DNA of 64,000 nucleotides, taken from the NCBI GenBank assembly GCA_943367715.1, contig CALRJY020000021.1, positions 41,791 to 105,790 on the forward strand, written 5' to 3'. The DNA comes from JAEYXS01 sp943367715. GTDB lineage: Bacteria; Verrucomicrobiota; Verrucomicrobiia; Limisphaerales; JAEYXS01. The first letter of the stretch is position 1. Each line of letters begins with the position of its first letter. The position numbers and the translations under genes are program-made. The notes below the pieces were generated by a model. It did no database searches and was not told the DNA's origin. It was given only the letters and a program-made list of their open reading frames with translations. Shown here piece after piece: positions 8,277-17,040 of this stretch.

Positions 8277-9596
8277 ATGAAACCCGCTTTTGTCCGTCCG
8301 CTCTTGCTCATGGCCGCCCTGTTCACCGGCAGCCTCGGCCACCTCGTTGCCCAGGAATCCAAGCCCGCGACGAACTACGTCCTGAACGTCAGCACGGATC
8401 ACGCCGATGCCCTCTATAAGAAGGGTGAAGCCGTCTCCTTCCAGGTTTCTCTGGAACTGGACAAGCAACCGGTGAGCGGCGTGGAGATCGCCTGGAGCTT
8501 GAGCAAGGACGGTGTGGACCCCAAGACCAGCGGCAAAGCGAAGCTGGAGAACGGCAAGGCCACCATCACGGGCAAACTCGATGAACCGGGTTTCCTCCTC
8601 TGTTACGTGACGTATCAGACGAACAAGCTTTCCTTCAAAGCCCTCGGCGGCGCCGGCATCGATCCCACACAGATCAAGCCCAGCCTGCCCGTGCCCGATG
8701 ATTTCGATGCCTTTTGGAATGCCAAAAAAGCGGAGCTCGCCAAGGTGCCCATGGACCCGAAATTGACGCCAGTGAAATCATCCGTGGAAGGCGTGGAGGC
8801 GTTTGACCTGCAAGCCGCCAGTGTGGGTGCGCCCGTGTCCGGTTACTTCGCCCGTCCGATCGGCGCCAAACCCAAGAGTCTGCCCGCCATCCTGACGGTT
8901 CATGGCGCAGGGGTGCGCAGCTCCGGGCTCGGTGGGCCGGTGGGCTGGGCCAAGCAAGGCCTGCTCGCCATGGATATCAACGCGCACGGAATTCCCAACG
9001 GCAAACCGGATAGCTTCTACACCGAGCTGACCAATGGTGAGCTGAAAGATTATCGCGCCATCGGCCGTGATTCGCGCGACACGATTTATTTTATGGGTAT
9101 GTGCCTGCGGCTCATCCGCGCCATCGATTTTCTCACGGCCCAGCCGGAGTGGGATGGCAAAACGGTGATCGTCTATGGCTCCAGCCAAGGGGGGTTGCAA
9201 GCCATCGCCGCAGCGGGCTTGGACAAGCGCGTGACCTTCATCGCCGCTGGCGTCCCGGCCGGATGCGATCACACCGGCGTGGCGGTGAATCGCGTGAATG
9301 GCTGGCCCAAGATCGTCCCCAACGACCAGGACGGCAAACCCGATGCCAAGGTGCTCAATGCCGCGCGTTACATCGATTGCATGAACTTCGCCACGCGGAC
9401 GAAAGCCGGTGCCATCTTCACCGTGGGCTTCATCGATGGCACCTGCCCGCCCACCAGCGTCTATGCCGCGTATAACAACTTCGGCGGCAAGAAAGAGATC
9501 TTCAACGACATCAAAGCCGGCCACACCAACACACCCAAAGCCTCCGAAGCCATGCGCCAAGCGGCGCTGAAACATCTGGCGGAACAGAAGAAGTAA
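8277..9596 (+). CDS. Secreted acetylxylan esterase-like alpha/beta hydrolase
   Basis: A signal peptide (MKPAFVRPLLLMAALFTGSL, ending ..LVAQ) precedes a beta-sandwich segment of about 100 residues and then an AXE1/cephalosporin-C deacetylase-type alpha/beta hydrolase (LPVPDDFDAFWNAKKAEL, then ILTVHGAG, then the nucleophile elbow GSSQGG at 301-306 with Ser303). The catalytic Asp and His are likely in TVGFIDGTCPP and AGHTNTP near the C-terminus. Family members remove acetyl groups from xylan or related sugars outside the cytoplasm. ATGs at 8238 and 8265 are alternatives; 8277 gives the best signal peptide. A gene for hemicellulose side-chain removal fits the polysaccharide-degrading genes elsewhere in the window. 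Confidence 0.87.
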   Translation: MKPAFVRPLLLMAALFTGSLGHLVAQESKPATNYVLNVSTDHADALYKKGEAVSFQVSLELDKQPVSGVEIAWSLSKDGVDPKTSGKAKLENGKATITGKLDEPGFLLCYVTYQTNKLSFKALGGAGIDPTQIKPSLPVPDDFDAFWNAKKAELAKVPMDPKLTPVKSSVEGVEAFDLQAASVGAPVSGYFARPIGAKPKSLPAILTVHGAGVRSSGLGGPVGWAKQGLLAMDINAHGIPNGKPDSFYTELTNGELKDYRAIGRDSRDTIYFMGMCLRLIRAIDFLTAQPEWDGKTVIVYGSSQGGLQAIAAAGLDKRVTFIAAGVPAGCDHTGVAVNRVNGWPKIVPNDQDGKPDAKVLNAARYIDCMNFATRTKAGAIFTVGFIDGTCPPTSVYAAYNNFGGKKEIFNDIKAGHTNTPKASEAMRQAALKHLAEQKK

Positions 9597-9602
9597 GCGG
9601 CG

Positions 9603-9728
9603 GGAGCGTGGGCGCCTCGCCCACAGCAATGTCCCTGAGCACGGACCGGCCGGTTTCGCACTGAGCCCATCAAGAGGAACTGCCTTGTGATGAGCGCGCT
9701 TCGGGCGGGACACGTCCACGTTCCGCAT
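9603..9728. repeat. Composite palindromic repeat, family 1
   Basis: Starts with GGAGCG followed by the perfect palindrome GTGGGCG-cct-CGCCCAC (9608-9624) and the CAGCAA tail. The first 27 bases are identical to the copy near 18315. A degenerate inverted unit (GGGACACGTCCAC at 9708-9720, then GTTCCGC) closes the element, as in the better preserved pairs near 22.8 and 60.7 kb. It lies between the esterase and SET genes. Confidence 0.7.
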
Positions 9729-9793
9729 CATTTATCCAAAAAATTTCTTTTCGCATTGAGCGCAGCCCTTAGAACTGTTACCCGAATCTCCCT

Positions 9794-10309
9794 GTGCCCA
9801 AGAAAAAGCAGAAACCCGGGACCGCTGAAAGAATCGTGGACTCCTCCAAGGTGGAGGCCCGCCAGTCCGGCATCCATGCCACCGGCTGCTTCGCCGCGTG
9901 CGACATCCGCAAGGGTGAGAAGGTCATCGAGTATGTCGGCCCGCTCATCTCCAAGGCCGAATCCGAGCGCGAGTGCGAGAATGACAACGTCTACATCTTC
10001 ACGCTGAACGATAAGCACGACATCAACGGCAACGTGCCGTGGAACCCCGCCCGGTTCATCAATCACAGTTGCGATCCCAACTGCGAATCGGAGAACGACG
10101 ACGAACACATCTGGATCCTCGCCACCCGCGACATCAAGGCCGGGGAAGAACTCGCCTACAACTACGGTTTCGATCTCGGCGAGTATCAAGACTACCCGTG
10201 CAACTGCGGCTCATCGAAGTGTGTGGGCTACATGGTGGCCGCGGAATTCTTCGATCACGCCCGCAAATATCGCGAGTCACAAAAGCAGGCTGCTCCCGTA
10301 ACCGCGTAG
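9794..10309 (+). CDS. SET-domain protein lysine methyltransferase
   Basis: A compact 171-residue SET protein. It shows GIHATGCFAACDIRKGEKV (SET-N), the S-adenosylmethionine/knot motif RFINHSCDPNC at 87-97, the catalytic GEELAYNYGF at 117-126, and a post-SET zinc cluster CNCGSSKCVGY at 136-146. SET enzymes methylate lysine side chains using S-adenosylmethionine. Bacterial members are scattered, and their targets are mostly unknown. The start codon is GTG. The Lys-rich N-terminus (PKKKQKPG) is unusual but belongs to the same frame. There is no signal peptide, so it is cytoplasmic. No obvious partner is adjacent. Confidence 0.92.
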   Translation: MPKKKQKPGTAERIVDSSKVEARQSGIHATGCFAACDIRKGEKVIEYVGPLISKAESERECENDNVYIFTLNDKHDINGNVPWNPARFINHSCDPNCESENDDEHIWILATRDIKAGEELAYNYGFDLGEYQDYPCNCGSSKCVGYMVAAEFFDHARKYRESQKQAAPVTA

Positions 10310-10320
10310 CTATTTCCGAT

Positions 10321-10347
10321 GTAGCGCAGGTTGGCAACCTGCCGTGT
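10321..10347. repeat. Short palindromic repeat, family 2
   Basis: GTAGCGCA leads into the perfect 7-bp palindrome GCAGGTT-ggc-AACCTGC (10326-10342) and a short tail. It shares the GTAGCGC lead and architecture with the copy at 18398. It sits just after the SET gene stop and before the end of the convergent TPR-redoxin gene, so it could also act as a weak transcript end. Confidence 0.55.
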
Positions 10348-10392
10348 CGCCGAATGGCAGTCGTCAGACGTGATTGGCAGATAAACGGCAAT

Positions 10393-12780
10393 TTACTCCC
10401 CACCCGGCTTGCCCGCCTCTTCCACCGACGTTCCCGCCAACGACGGCACCCGCATCTTGCCGAGTAACCGTTGTGCTTCCTCCAGCAGGAACTTCGTCTC
10501 CGTGAACGGATCGTAGCTGATGTCCTGCCAGCGCACCAAACCCTCGCCATCGATCAGGAACGTGCCATGCAGCGGCTGGTTCTCGAAGTCATCGAATGCG
10601 CGATACGCCTTGAAGCTCTGCATCGATTTATCCGATAGCAGCGGGAAAGGGAAGCCGCCTGTATCCGCGACTTTCTTCGCCGTCTCCTTCAGGCCATCCA
10701 CGGAATCCGTGCTGATGGCCACCAGCGAGATGCCGAGTTTCGCGAACTCCTCCGTCTTGGGCGCGAACGCCGCGAGTTGCTGGATGCAATGCGGGCAACC
10801 ATGGCCCAGATAGAAGATCACCACCACCGGCTTGCCCTTGAAGTGCTTCAGGGAAAGCTGCTTGTTCTGCGCATCCGCCAATGACCAACCCGGTGCCGCC
10901 GTGGGCTGCCAGCGGAACGGCCCAAGCGCCGCGAGGCTGGGACGCTTGCCGAAATCCCACGAACGCTTGAGCGCCGGACGCCAATCCGCCGGCAGATCCA
11001 GATCCGCCGCCACCGCTTTCAACCGCTGAAAAACCGGCGCATCGATATCCGCTTCGGCCGAGAGATCGCGCAACAGATAGAAGAACTTGTACGCCTCGGC
11101 ATAGTTGCCATTGCGATAAGCGATATCCACATAGTTCGCCAGCTGTTGCACCTGATTGGTCGCACCCTTCACCGCTTCCAGTGCGAGCTGCTCCGCCTTC
11201 TTCGCGTCGCCCAACTGCCACTCGATCTGTGCCTGCCGTTCTTTCGGCAAATCCTTCACTTTGCCGAAAGCTTCACGCGCCGCTTTGTTGTCTCCCGCTT
11301 TCAAGGCCTGCCAAAATTGCAGTTCCGCGATGGCATTGTTCACTCCAGCCACGCGGTTGACGGTGTTAGTAGAACTGCCGGTGCCGGTCTTCTTCTTTTC
11401 CCCACCTTTATCCCCCTCCGCCTCCGGCTTGCTCTCCTCATCGGATTTGGCCTCTTCCGTTTTCTTCGGCTCGCTCTTCGGCGCCTTCTTGGCGTCCGCC
11501 TCGATCTTCAGCTTCAACTTCTCCAACGCCACCAGTTGCATTTGACCGGATGCAGAATCACCCAGATTGAATTGAGCCGTGCCCAAGGCGCGCAGGCGGC
11601 GCACTTCATGATCATTGCTATCCAGCGGCTCAAGATAGGTGGTCTGGCTAAGGGCCACGATATCGCTCCAGAGCTCATAGCGCACCAAGGTTTCATTCAG
11701 CCGTTGATAACCGTAATTCGCGCTGCCCTTCGTGAGCGTGTTGTATTTCGGATGCCGCGGCAGCTCGATCATGTTCTTCGCCAGATCGACCGCCCGATGG
11801 ACCGCCCCGATGATGCTCAGGTCGCGGATGAGCCATTCATTATTATGCGCGAAGTTATGGATCTGATCCGGCAGCACATGATTCTTCATCATGTAGGCGT
11901 GATCCGTCCGGGCGCTGGCCTCCTGCTGCCACGCGGCATCGGCGTAGCGATAAAGCTTCGTATAAGTATGGCCGCTCATGTGCCACATGTGCGCGGTATC
12001 CGGCTCCGCGTAACCATTCAACGCCGCCGAGTTCAAAGCATTCGTCGCTGCCTTGCCGTCATCCCACAAATGGATGCGGTAATGATGCACCGGGTGCAAT
12101 GGCTCAGCGTTCAGCACCGTGTTGAACAGCTTGTCCACCTTCGCCTTGTCACCCATCGGCACGCCCTTGCTGTTGTTGTCCCAATACTGCAACGCGCAGA
12201 ACGCCTTCGCCTCCAAATCCTCCGGATACGCGGCCATCAGCTTCTCCAGTGCCGCCTGATAATCTTTGCGCCGCTGCTTGTCATCGCGCTTGTCCTCCTT
12301 GCGGAACTCCGCCAGCGCCTCGATCCATAGGCGCTCGCGTTCGCTGACCTTGCCCTTGAGCGCCACCGCCTTCTCGATGAACCCTCGCGCCCGCTTGACG
12401 TTGTTCACGTTCGCCATCGCCATGCCCCAATACGCCGTGGCGCACTCCGGGTCCAGCGCGGCCACCTGACGAAAAGACCGTTCCGCCTCGAAATACCAGA
12501 AGCCGTGCAATTGCCCCACGCCCTGCTCAAAGAACTTCTGCGCCTGCGCGGACTTCGTGGTGATGGGAAAATGGATGCGCCCCGTCTCGCCCATCAGGAA
12601 AGCCTTCTGGCGCGGCCCTTCGTTGAACGCATCCCCGTGCATGGAATGACCGGCGAGCGGTTCCTTCTCTTCCGCCGCATGGGCAAAGGACAGCGGCAGG
12701 CATAGGCCCAGCCACGCGGACAAAACAAGCCGCGCAGCGACCGGGCGGTTGTGCAACAAAAATGGCATGTCTGGCATCAT
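10393..12780 (-). CDS. Secreted TPR protein with C-terminal redoxin (AhpC/TSA) domain
   Basis: A 795-residue protein with a signal peptide (AARLVLSAWLGLCLPLSFAHAA). A long helical repeat region follows, containing clear TPR-like motifs (FWYFEAERSFRQVAALDPE, ATAYWGMAMANVN). Residues of about 436-470 form a Lys/Glu/Ser-rich linker (PKKTEEAKSDEESKPEAEGD). A thioredoxin-fold redoxin domain completes it, with VVVIFYLGHGCPHC holding the CxxC near residue 662. The fold suggests an extracytoplasmic thiol or peroxide redox activity tethered to a scaffold. AGGAG abuts the first ATG, so the internal ATG at 12768 may be the true start. The CPHC pair is complete, which suggests a disulfide reductase rather than a 1-Cys peroxidase; this is an inference. 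Confidence 0.85.
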   Translation of the reverse strand: MMPDMPFLLHNRPVAARLVLSAWLGLCLPLSFAHAAEEKEPLAGHSMHGDAFNEGPRQKAFLMGETGRIHFPITTKSAQAQKFFEQGVGQLHGFWYFEAERSFRQVAALDPECATAYWGMAMANVNNVKRARGFIEKAVALKGKVSERERLWIEALAEFRKEDKRDDKQRRKDYQAALEKLMAAYPEDLEAKAFCALQYWDNNSKGVPMGDKAKVDKLFNTVLNAEPLHPVHHYRIHLWDDGKAATNALNSAALNGYAEPDTAHMWHMSGHTYTKLYRYADAAWQQEASARTDHAYMMKNHVLPDQIHNFAHNNEWLIRDLSIIGAVHRAVDLAKNMIELPRHPKYNTLTKGSANYGYQRLNETLVRYELWSDIVALSQTTYLEPLDSNDHEVRRLRALGTAQFNLGDSASGQMQLVALEKLKLKIEADAKKAPKSEPKKTEEAKSDEESKPEAEGDKGGEKKKTGTGSSTNTVNRVAGVNNAIAELQFWQALKAGDNKAAREAFGKVKDLPKERQAQIEWQLGDAKKAEQLALEAVKGATNQVQQLANYVDIAYRNGNYAEAYKFFYLLRDLSAEADIDAPVFQRLKAVAADLDLPADWRPALKRSWDFGKRPSLAALGPFRWQPTAAPGWSLADAQNKQLSLKHFKGKPVVVIFYLGHGCPHCIQQLAAFAPKTEEFAKLGISLVAISTDSVDGLKETAKKVADTGGFPFPLLSDKSMQSFKAYRAFDDFENQPLHGTFLIDGEGLVRWQDISYDPFTETKFLLEEAQRLLGKMRVPSLAGTSVEEAGKPGGE

Positions 12781-12929
12781 CTCCTACTTTCAGGCTGCGG
12801 CAAGCAGGAATAACTTGCCGTTCCTCTCTCACCATCTGCTCATACTATATCCTCCACCCGCCTCCCCATTTGTCACACTTTTGTCATATTACCTGTTCCA
12901 CCACAGACTCTCTTGCTCCGCTTTCCTCC

Positions 12930-14210
12930 TCACTGTCTTATCACCGCTCCCGGCGGAAAGCTGCGCGTTTCCGGCGCGATATTCCGTATCCACGAGCCAC
13001 CGTAACGCATCTGGTAACTCTTGTAATTCTTCTCCCCCAGGGATTCCTGGACGGTTCTCTCCGCCAGGTTCTTGATCTCCACCAGCGCCTGCTGCCGCTG
13101 CTCGGCCGAGAGATTCTGGTCGCTGCGTATCTTTCTCGCCTGCGCCTCCGTCGCCTCCTTCATGTCATAGACCTTTGAGGCCGTCTCCTTCGGCAAACCG
13201 CTCCGTTGCGCCATTTGGTAAAGCTCCCGGTAACCGTAATCCTGCGCCCGCTTGTATTCCTTGTAGCGTTCCTCGCCCAAAACTTTTTTGGCTTCCTCAT
13301 CCCGGAGCTTCGACGCCTCCGCCATCAATTTCGCCTCCTCCGGCTTGTCCGGATCAGGCCCGCCGAAACGGAAATTCATCGTCGCCTGGTCATAAGCTTC
13401 CCGCGTCTTGAAGAGCGCCCGGAACTCCTGCTCCGAAGGCTCGAACGCCGAGAGGTCATACTTCATCTGCGTGGCCGTCTGCGAGCTGCGCACCTTGTAT
13501 TCTTCCAGCTCCGTTGGTGTCAGCAGCTTGCTCAGTTCCGCCTCGCGTTGGCGGTTGATGTCGGCCAGTTCCGCCGTGCGTTCCGGTCCGTAATAATCCC
13601 GGTACTTTTGATACGTCGCCTGTTCCAGGTCTTGAAAACGCTGGCGGATCTCCTCCACCGGCTTGCGTTTCTCTTCCGGCAGATACCCCGTTCGGGACGC
13701 TTCGTAATCCGGGATGCCTTGCCGTTCCCGCCGCACCTTGTCCAGGTCCACCCCGAGCAACGCGATCAGCAACGCCTTCTTCTCCTCAGTCAGTTCCCGG
13801 TACTTCCGGTTCCGTTCACTGTTGTACGAATACTCGTCCGACTTCCAATACTCCCCGGAATTTCCCAGCCGGCTTAACGCCCGCAACTTCTCCGCATACA
13901 CCTTCGTCACATCATTGTAGATGATGTCCTGCACCGTCTCCTCCGGGCAGCCGATCGCCCGCAGGTTCGCCACATACTTGTGATAATCCTCCGCCTCCAC
14001 CCGATGCCACGTGAATGGCTCTCCCGGCACGCTCACCATCACCGGAGCCAGCTTCTCGGTCTTCTTCTCGCTGGTGGTGGTCTTGCTGGTGCTGACGCTT
14101 TTCGTTTCCGTCACCGGCGTCTCGGGCGCCGCCGCACGCTTATGCACCACCGCCGCGACCAAGATCGCGTTCAACCCCAGCGAACCGATGATGATGTAGG
14201 AAAGTTTCAT
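12930..14210 (-). CDS. Membrane-anchored helical protein of unknown function, type A
   Basis: I do not recognise a named family. The protein (426 residues) begins with an N-terminal anchor (MKLSYIIIGSLGLNAILVAA) and a Ser/Thr/Lys-rich tether. A conserved block, EDYHKYVANLRAIGCPE, then TVQDIIYNDVTKVYA, follows near residues 75-110. The rest is charged alpha-helix rich in Glu, Arg and Lys, with LTPTELEEYKVRSS and a late LSAEQRQQAL-like motif reminiscent of LTxxQ proteins. It is the last gene of a B'-A'-B-A array and closely resembles the type A protein at 15745. The ATG overlaps the stop of the preceding type B gene (ATGA), indicating translational coupling. The start is chosen for that overlap and for the match to the other type A start. 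Confidence 0.8.
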   Translation of the reverse strand: MKLSYIIIGSLGLNAILVAAVVHKRAAAPETPVTETKSVSTSKTTTSEKKTEKLAPVMVSVPGEPFTWHRVEAEDYHKYVANLRAIGCPEETVQDIIYNDVTKVYAEKLRALSRLGNSGEYWKSDEYSYNSERNRKYRELTEEKKALLIALLGVDLDKVRRERQGIPDYEASRTGYLPEEKRKPVEEIRQRFQDLEQATYQKYRDYYGPERTAELADINRQREAELSKLLTPTELEEYKVRSSQTATQMKYDLSAFEPSEQEFRALFKTREAYDQATMNFRFGGPDPDKPEEAKLMAEASKLRDEEAKKVLGEERYKEYKRAQDYGYRELYQMAQRSGLPKETASKVYDMKEATEAQARKIRSDQNLSAEQRQQALVEIKNLAERTVQESLGEKNYKSYQMRYGGSWIRNIAPETRSFPPGAVIRQ

Positions 14211-15493
14211 TGGATTCCTGGCGGCATGGCTCGCGGTGACAAATTGTTCAGCCAATAACCGCCCTGCCGTTTGTAATAATTGTAACCCTTCTCCCCGATC
14301 TCCTTCGTGACCGCCGCTTCCGCCGCCTTCCGGATGTCCTGCAACGCCTTCGTGCGCTCCTCGGGCGTAAGCGATTGGTTGCGGCGCAGGTCATTCGCCG
14401 CCTTCTCCGCCTCCGCCTTCAGGTCCACCACTCGCAGGGCCGCTGCCTTGTCATAACCCAGAAACGGTGCCGCACTCGCCAGTTGCCGGTAGCTGTAATC
14501 TTGGGCGAGCTGTATTTCCTTGTATCTCTCTTCACCCAGCGCCGTCTTCAAGTTTTCCTGCGCCAGCTTGGCCGCCTCCTGGCTGGCCTTCATCTGCTCC
14601 GGTGTCAACTTTTCCGTACGCATCGCCCGCGTATCTTCCTCCGCCCGCTTGGCCGCGAACATCGCGCGGAACTCCGCCTCCGTCAGGTCCAGTCCGCGCG
14701 CTTCGTTATACTTCATGTTCCGCGCCGTGTCCGAGGTCCGGATGTCATACTCAAAAATCTGTTCCGGCGTCATGAAGGCACTCATCTCCGTCAACTCCTT
14801 CCGGCGCAAGGCCGCCAGCTCCACCTGCGTGTCCGAGTCGATGTATCCGTTCGCAGTCTCGTAGATCTTCTGGCGCGCCTCATTGATCTTTTTGCCCATC
14901 TCCTTGATCTTTTCCTGCTGCTCGGTCGAGAGAAAATCCAGCAGTTTCTTGCTGGGGTCTTCGTACGTGTTATTGGCCTGCCGCAGTTCGCTCTCTTCCA
15001 CGCCCAGGAGTTCCTTGATCAGCGCCGCCCGCTCTTCCGTCAGCGCCTTCGTCTGCGCCATCTTCTCCGGGTCACGCTTCCGCGTGCGGACTCCATACAT
15101 GTCCGATACCCAGTACTTCTCCGGCTGATACAGATTGATTTCGCGAAAGGCCGCAAAGCGCGGCTCGAACAGCTTGTCGATGTCCGCCACAATGATATCC
15201 CGGATCGTCGCCTCCGGGCACTTGATGCCCCGCAGCTTGGCGATGTAATCCTTGTAATCCTCCGCCTCCACTTCCCGCCAATGAAACCCGATCTCCTCCA
15301 CCGTGGTGATCACTTCCGCACGACCGCTCCCGGAATTCTTCTTCCCGCCCGTGGCCTTGGCATTGACCGTTTGGAGGGAGGCGGAAGTAGCCGGATCGGA
15401 TGTGGACGCCTTGGGCAACATTACGTATGCAACACCCAGCCCCGCGTTCAAGCACACGGACACGAGCAATATCACCTTGGGAGACATGACCAT
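14207..15493 (-). CDS. Membrane-anchored helical protein of unknown function, type B
   Basis: A 428-residue relative of the neighbouring genes with an N-terminal anchor (MSPKVILLVSVCLNAGLGVA). The shared block reads EDYKDYIAKLRGIKCPE, then TIRDIIVADIDKLFE, near residues 80-115. The TIRDII.AD version separates type B from type A (TVQDI). A long charged helical region follows, with LTEERAALIKELLGVEE, LDLTEAEFRAMF and LTPEERTKALQDI. It is probably periplasmic, held by the anchor. GGAG lies about nine bases before the first ATG at 15493; ATG at 15487 is aligned with the other type B start. It overlaps the downstream type A gene by four bases. No enzyme motif is visible. Confidence 0.8.
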   Translation of the reverse strand: MVMSPKVILLVSVCLNAGLGVAYVMLPKASTSDPATSASLQTVNAKATGGKKNSGSGRAEVITTVEEIGFHWREVEAEDYKDYIAKLRGIKCPEATIRDIIVADIDKLFEPRFAAFREINLYQPEKYWVSDMYGVRTRKRDPEKMAQTKALTEERAALIKELLGVEESELRQANNTYEDPSKKLLDFLSTEQQEKIKEMGKKINEARQKIYETANGYIDSDTQVELAALRRKELTEMSAFMTPEQIFEYDIRTSDTARNMKYNEARGLDLTEAEFRAMFAAKRAEEDTRAMRTEKLTPEQMKASQEAAKLAQENLKTALGEERYKEIQLAQDYSYRQLASAAPFLGYDKAAALRVVDLKAEAEKAANDLRRNQSLTPEERTKALQDIRKAAEAAVTKEIGEKGYNYYKRQGGYWLNNLSPRAMPPGIQ

Positions 15494-15619
15494 ATTATTA
15501 CAACTCCCCTCCCGATTTCACAAGTGAGTAATAGGACCTCGCCCGCAGCACCTTCCCGCCCGCCCTTCCCGCTCTCGTCCTCACTCCATATTTAATCTTC
15601 ATGCCTCCACTCTAACCGG

Positions 15620-15654
15620 GGACCTAGGACATCCGCTGTCCTAGGTCCATTTTT
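15620..15654. repeat. Perfect 12-bp inverted repeat between the two gene pairs
   Basis: GGACCTAGGACA (15620-15631) and TGTCCTAGGTCC (15637-15648) are exact reverse complements around the 5-base loop TCCGC, followed on the plus strand by ATTTTT. It lies in the 250-base gap between the upstream pair (ending at 15745) and the downstream pair (starting at 15493). It could be a terminator hairpin after the upstream pair or an operator for the downstream pair. The T tract is on the wrong side for a standard minus-strand terminator. Confidence 0.6.
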
Positions 15655-15744
15655 CTGATAAAATATTCTCTCCGCATAACCCCTTAATTTTAAAGCGCTT
15701 GCATATTAAAGCGGCCAATTCTGGTAAAAATTCTTCTCAAATGT

Positions 15745-17040
15745 TCAGCGAAATATCAGCCTGGGCTCGGGCTTGGCGGGATTGGGATTATCCAAACTCT
15801 CCAGCCACCGCAGGCCGCCGACTTTCTGATACCCTTGATAAACCTTTTCCCCCAGCGTGCTCTGCACTGATTTCATCGCCAGCTGCTTGAGTTGCGCCGT
15901 GGCCTGTTGCCGTTGTTCTGCGGATAGCTCCTGGTTGTCCCGTATCCGCTGGATCTGTGTCTCTGCCTCCATTTGCATCTCATAAGCTTTCGCCACCGTC
16001 TGCTTGGTCAGATTGTTCTGCTGCGCGAGTTGCAGCAGCTCCCGATATTCGGACTGAAGACTGCGCAGATATTCCTTAAACCGCGTCTCGCCCAATGCTT
16101 GCCGTTGGTCCGCCCGCCAGCGCGCTATGGCTGCCTCAATTTTCTTCCGGGCAAGCGGCTCGCTTTGATCAGGCACCTCATACGGGTGGTCATGCTTTTC
16201 CTCGACTTGGAACAGTGCTCGAAACTCCGTCTCTGTTGGTTCAAATACCTCCAAATTATCCCGCAACCCGCTCGCCAAGGGCAACTGCCGCAGCTTGTAC
16301 TCCTGCAATTGACCCGACGTCATCACTTTCAGCATTTCGGACTCCCATTCCCGATCCAGTGCTTGCTGCTCTGAGACCCATTCTTCCCCGTCATAGCCGG
16401 CATATTTGTAACCGATGGCTTTGTTCAACTCGACAAACCGCTCCCAGACCTCTTGCGCTTGCCGCACCTGATGCGGACTCATGAAAGCTAGCCGCGCAGC
16501 TTCGGTATCCGGCTGACCATGCCGCTCCCTTCGGGTGCTTTCCATATCCACCCCGAGCAAGGCGTAAAGCAGGCGATGCTTCTCCAAGTTGAGTCGCATG
16601 ACCTCCCGCGTCCGCGCCGTCAACGCCGCATGATTGGCCCCTACCGGTTTCCAGAAATCCATGCTTTTGCCCTGCCGGGCGATCCGGTAAGTCTTGTGCA
16701 ATTCCCGGATCTTGGCCGCATACGCCTTGTTCACGTCGTGATACAAGATGTCTTGAACCGTTGTTTCCGGGCAGCCGACCGCCCGCAAGTTCGCCGCATA
16801 ACGGTGGTAATCTTCTGATTCCAATTGCCGCCAGTGAAAGGCCGCATCTGATACCTCCACCACATTCGTCACCGGTGTGGCCTCCGCGCTTAAGCTGACT
16901 TTTACGGGCTTGCTGATAGTCGTAGCAGCAGTAGCGGTTTCGGTCACCGGCGGCTTGCCCTTCAAGGTGTGCTGCACCATTCCCGCCACCAACAGCAGGT
17001 TCACTCCCAGCGATACCAGAAATAGCAGCTTCAGTTTCAT
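15745..17040 (-). CDS. Membrane-anchored helical protein of unknown function, second type A copy
   Basis: A 431-residue paralog of the protein at 12930. Its anchor is MKLKLLFLVSLGVNLLLVAG. The conserved block EDYHRYAANLRAVGCPE, then TVQDILYHDVNKAYA, matches the other type A protein almost position for position. The C-terminal half repeats the REL.QLAQ..L.K.TV.KAYEM and LSAEQRQQATAQLK segments seen in the first copy. It has no catalytic signature that I can name. Its ATG overlaps the stop of the preceding type B gene at 17037 (ATGA), the same arrangement as in the downstream pair. This makes duplication of a two-gene unit more likely than four separate acquisitions. Confidence 0.8.
   Translation of the reverse strand: MKLKLLFLVSLGVNLLLVAGMVQHTLKGKPPVTETATAATTISKPVKVSLSAEATPVTNVVEVSDAAFHWRQLESEDYHRYAANLRAVGCPETTVQDILYHDVNKAYAAKIRELHKTYRIARQGKSMDFWKPVGANHAALTARTREVMRLNLEKHRLLYALLGVDMESTRRERHGQPDTEAARLAFMSPHQVRQAQEVWERFVELNKAIGYKYAGYDGEEWVSEQQALDREWESEMLKVMTSGQLQEYKLRQLPLASGLRDNLEVFEPTETEFRALFQVEEKHDHPYEVPDQSEPLARKKIEAAIARWRADQRQALGETRFKEYLRSLQSEYRELLQLAQQNNLTKQTVAKAYEMQMEAETQIQRIRDNQELSAEQRQQATAQLKQLAMKSVQSTLGEKVYQGYQKVGGLRWLESLDNPNPAKPEPRLIFR

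Noticed and set aside
11146..12330. A 394-codon plus-strand frame opposite the TPR-redoxin gene
   Set aside because: Low-complexity Arg/Leu/His-rich translation; the sense protein explains the region fully.
14375..15595. A 406-codon plus-strand frame opposite the type B gene
   Set aside because: Same reason: shadow of a charged, GC-rich helical gene on the other strand.
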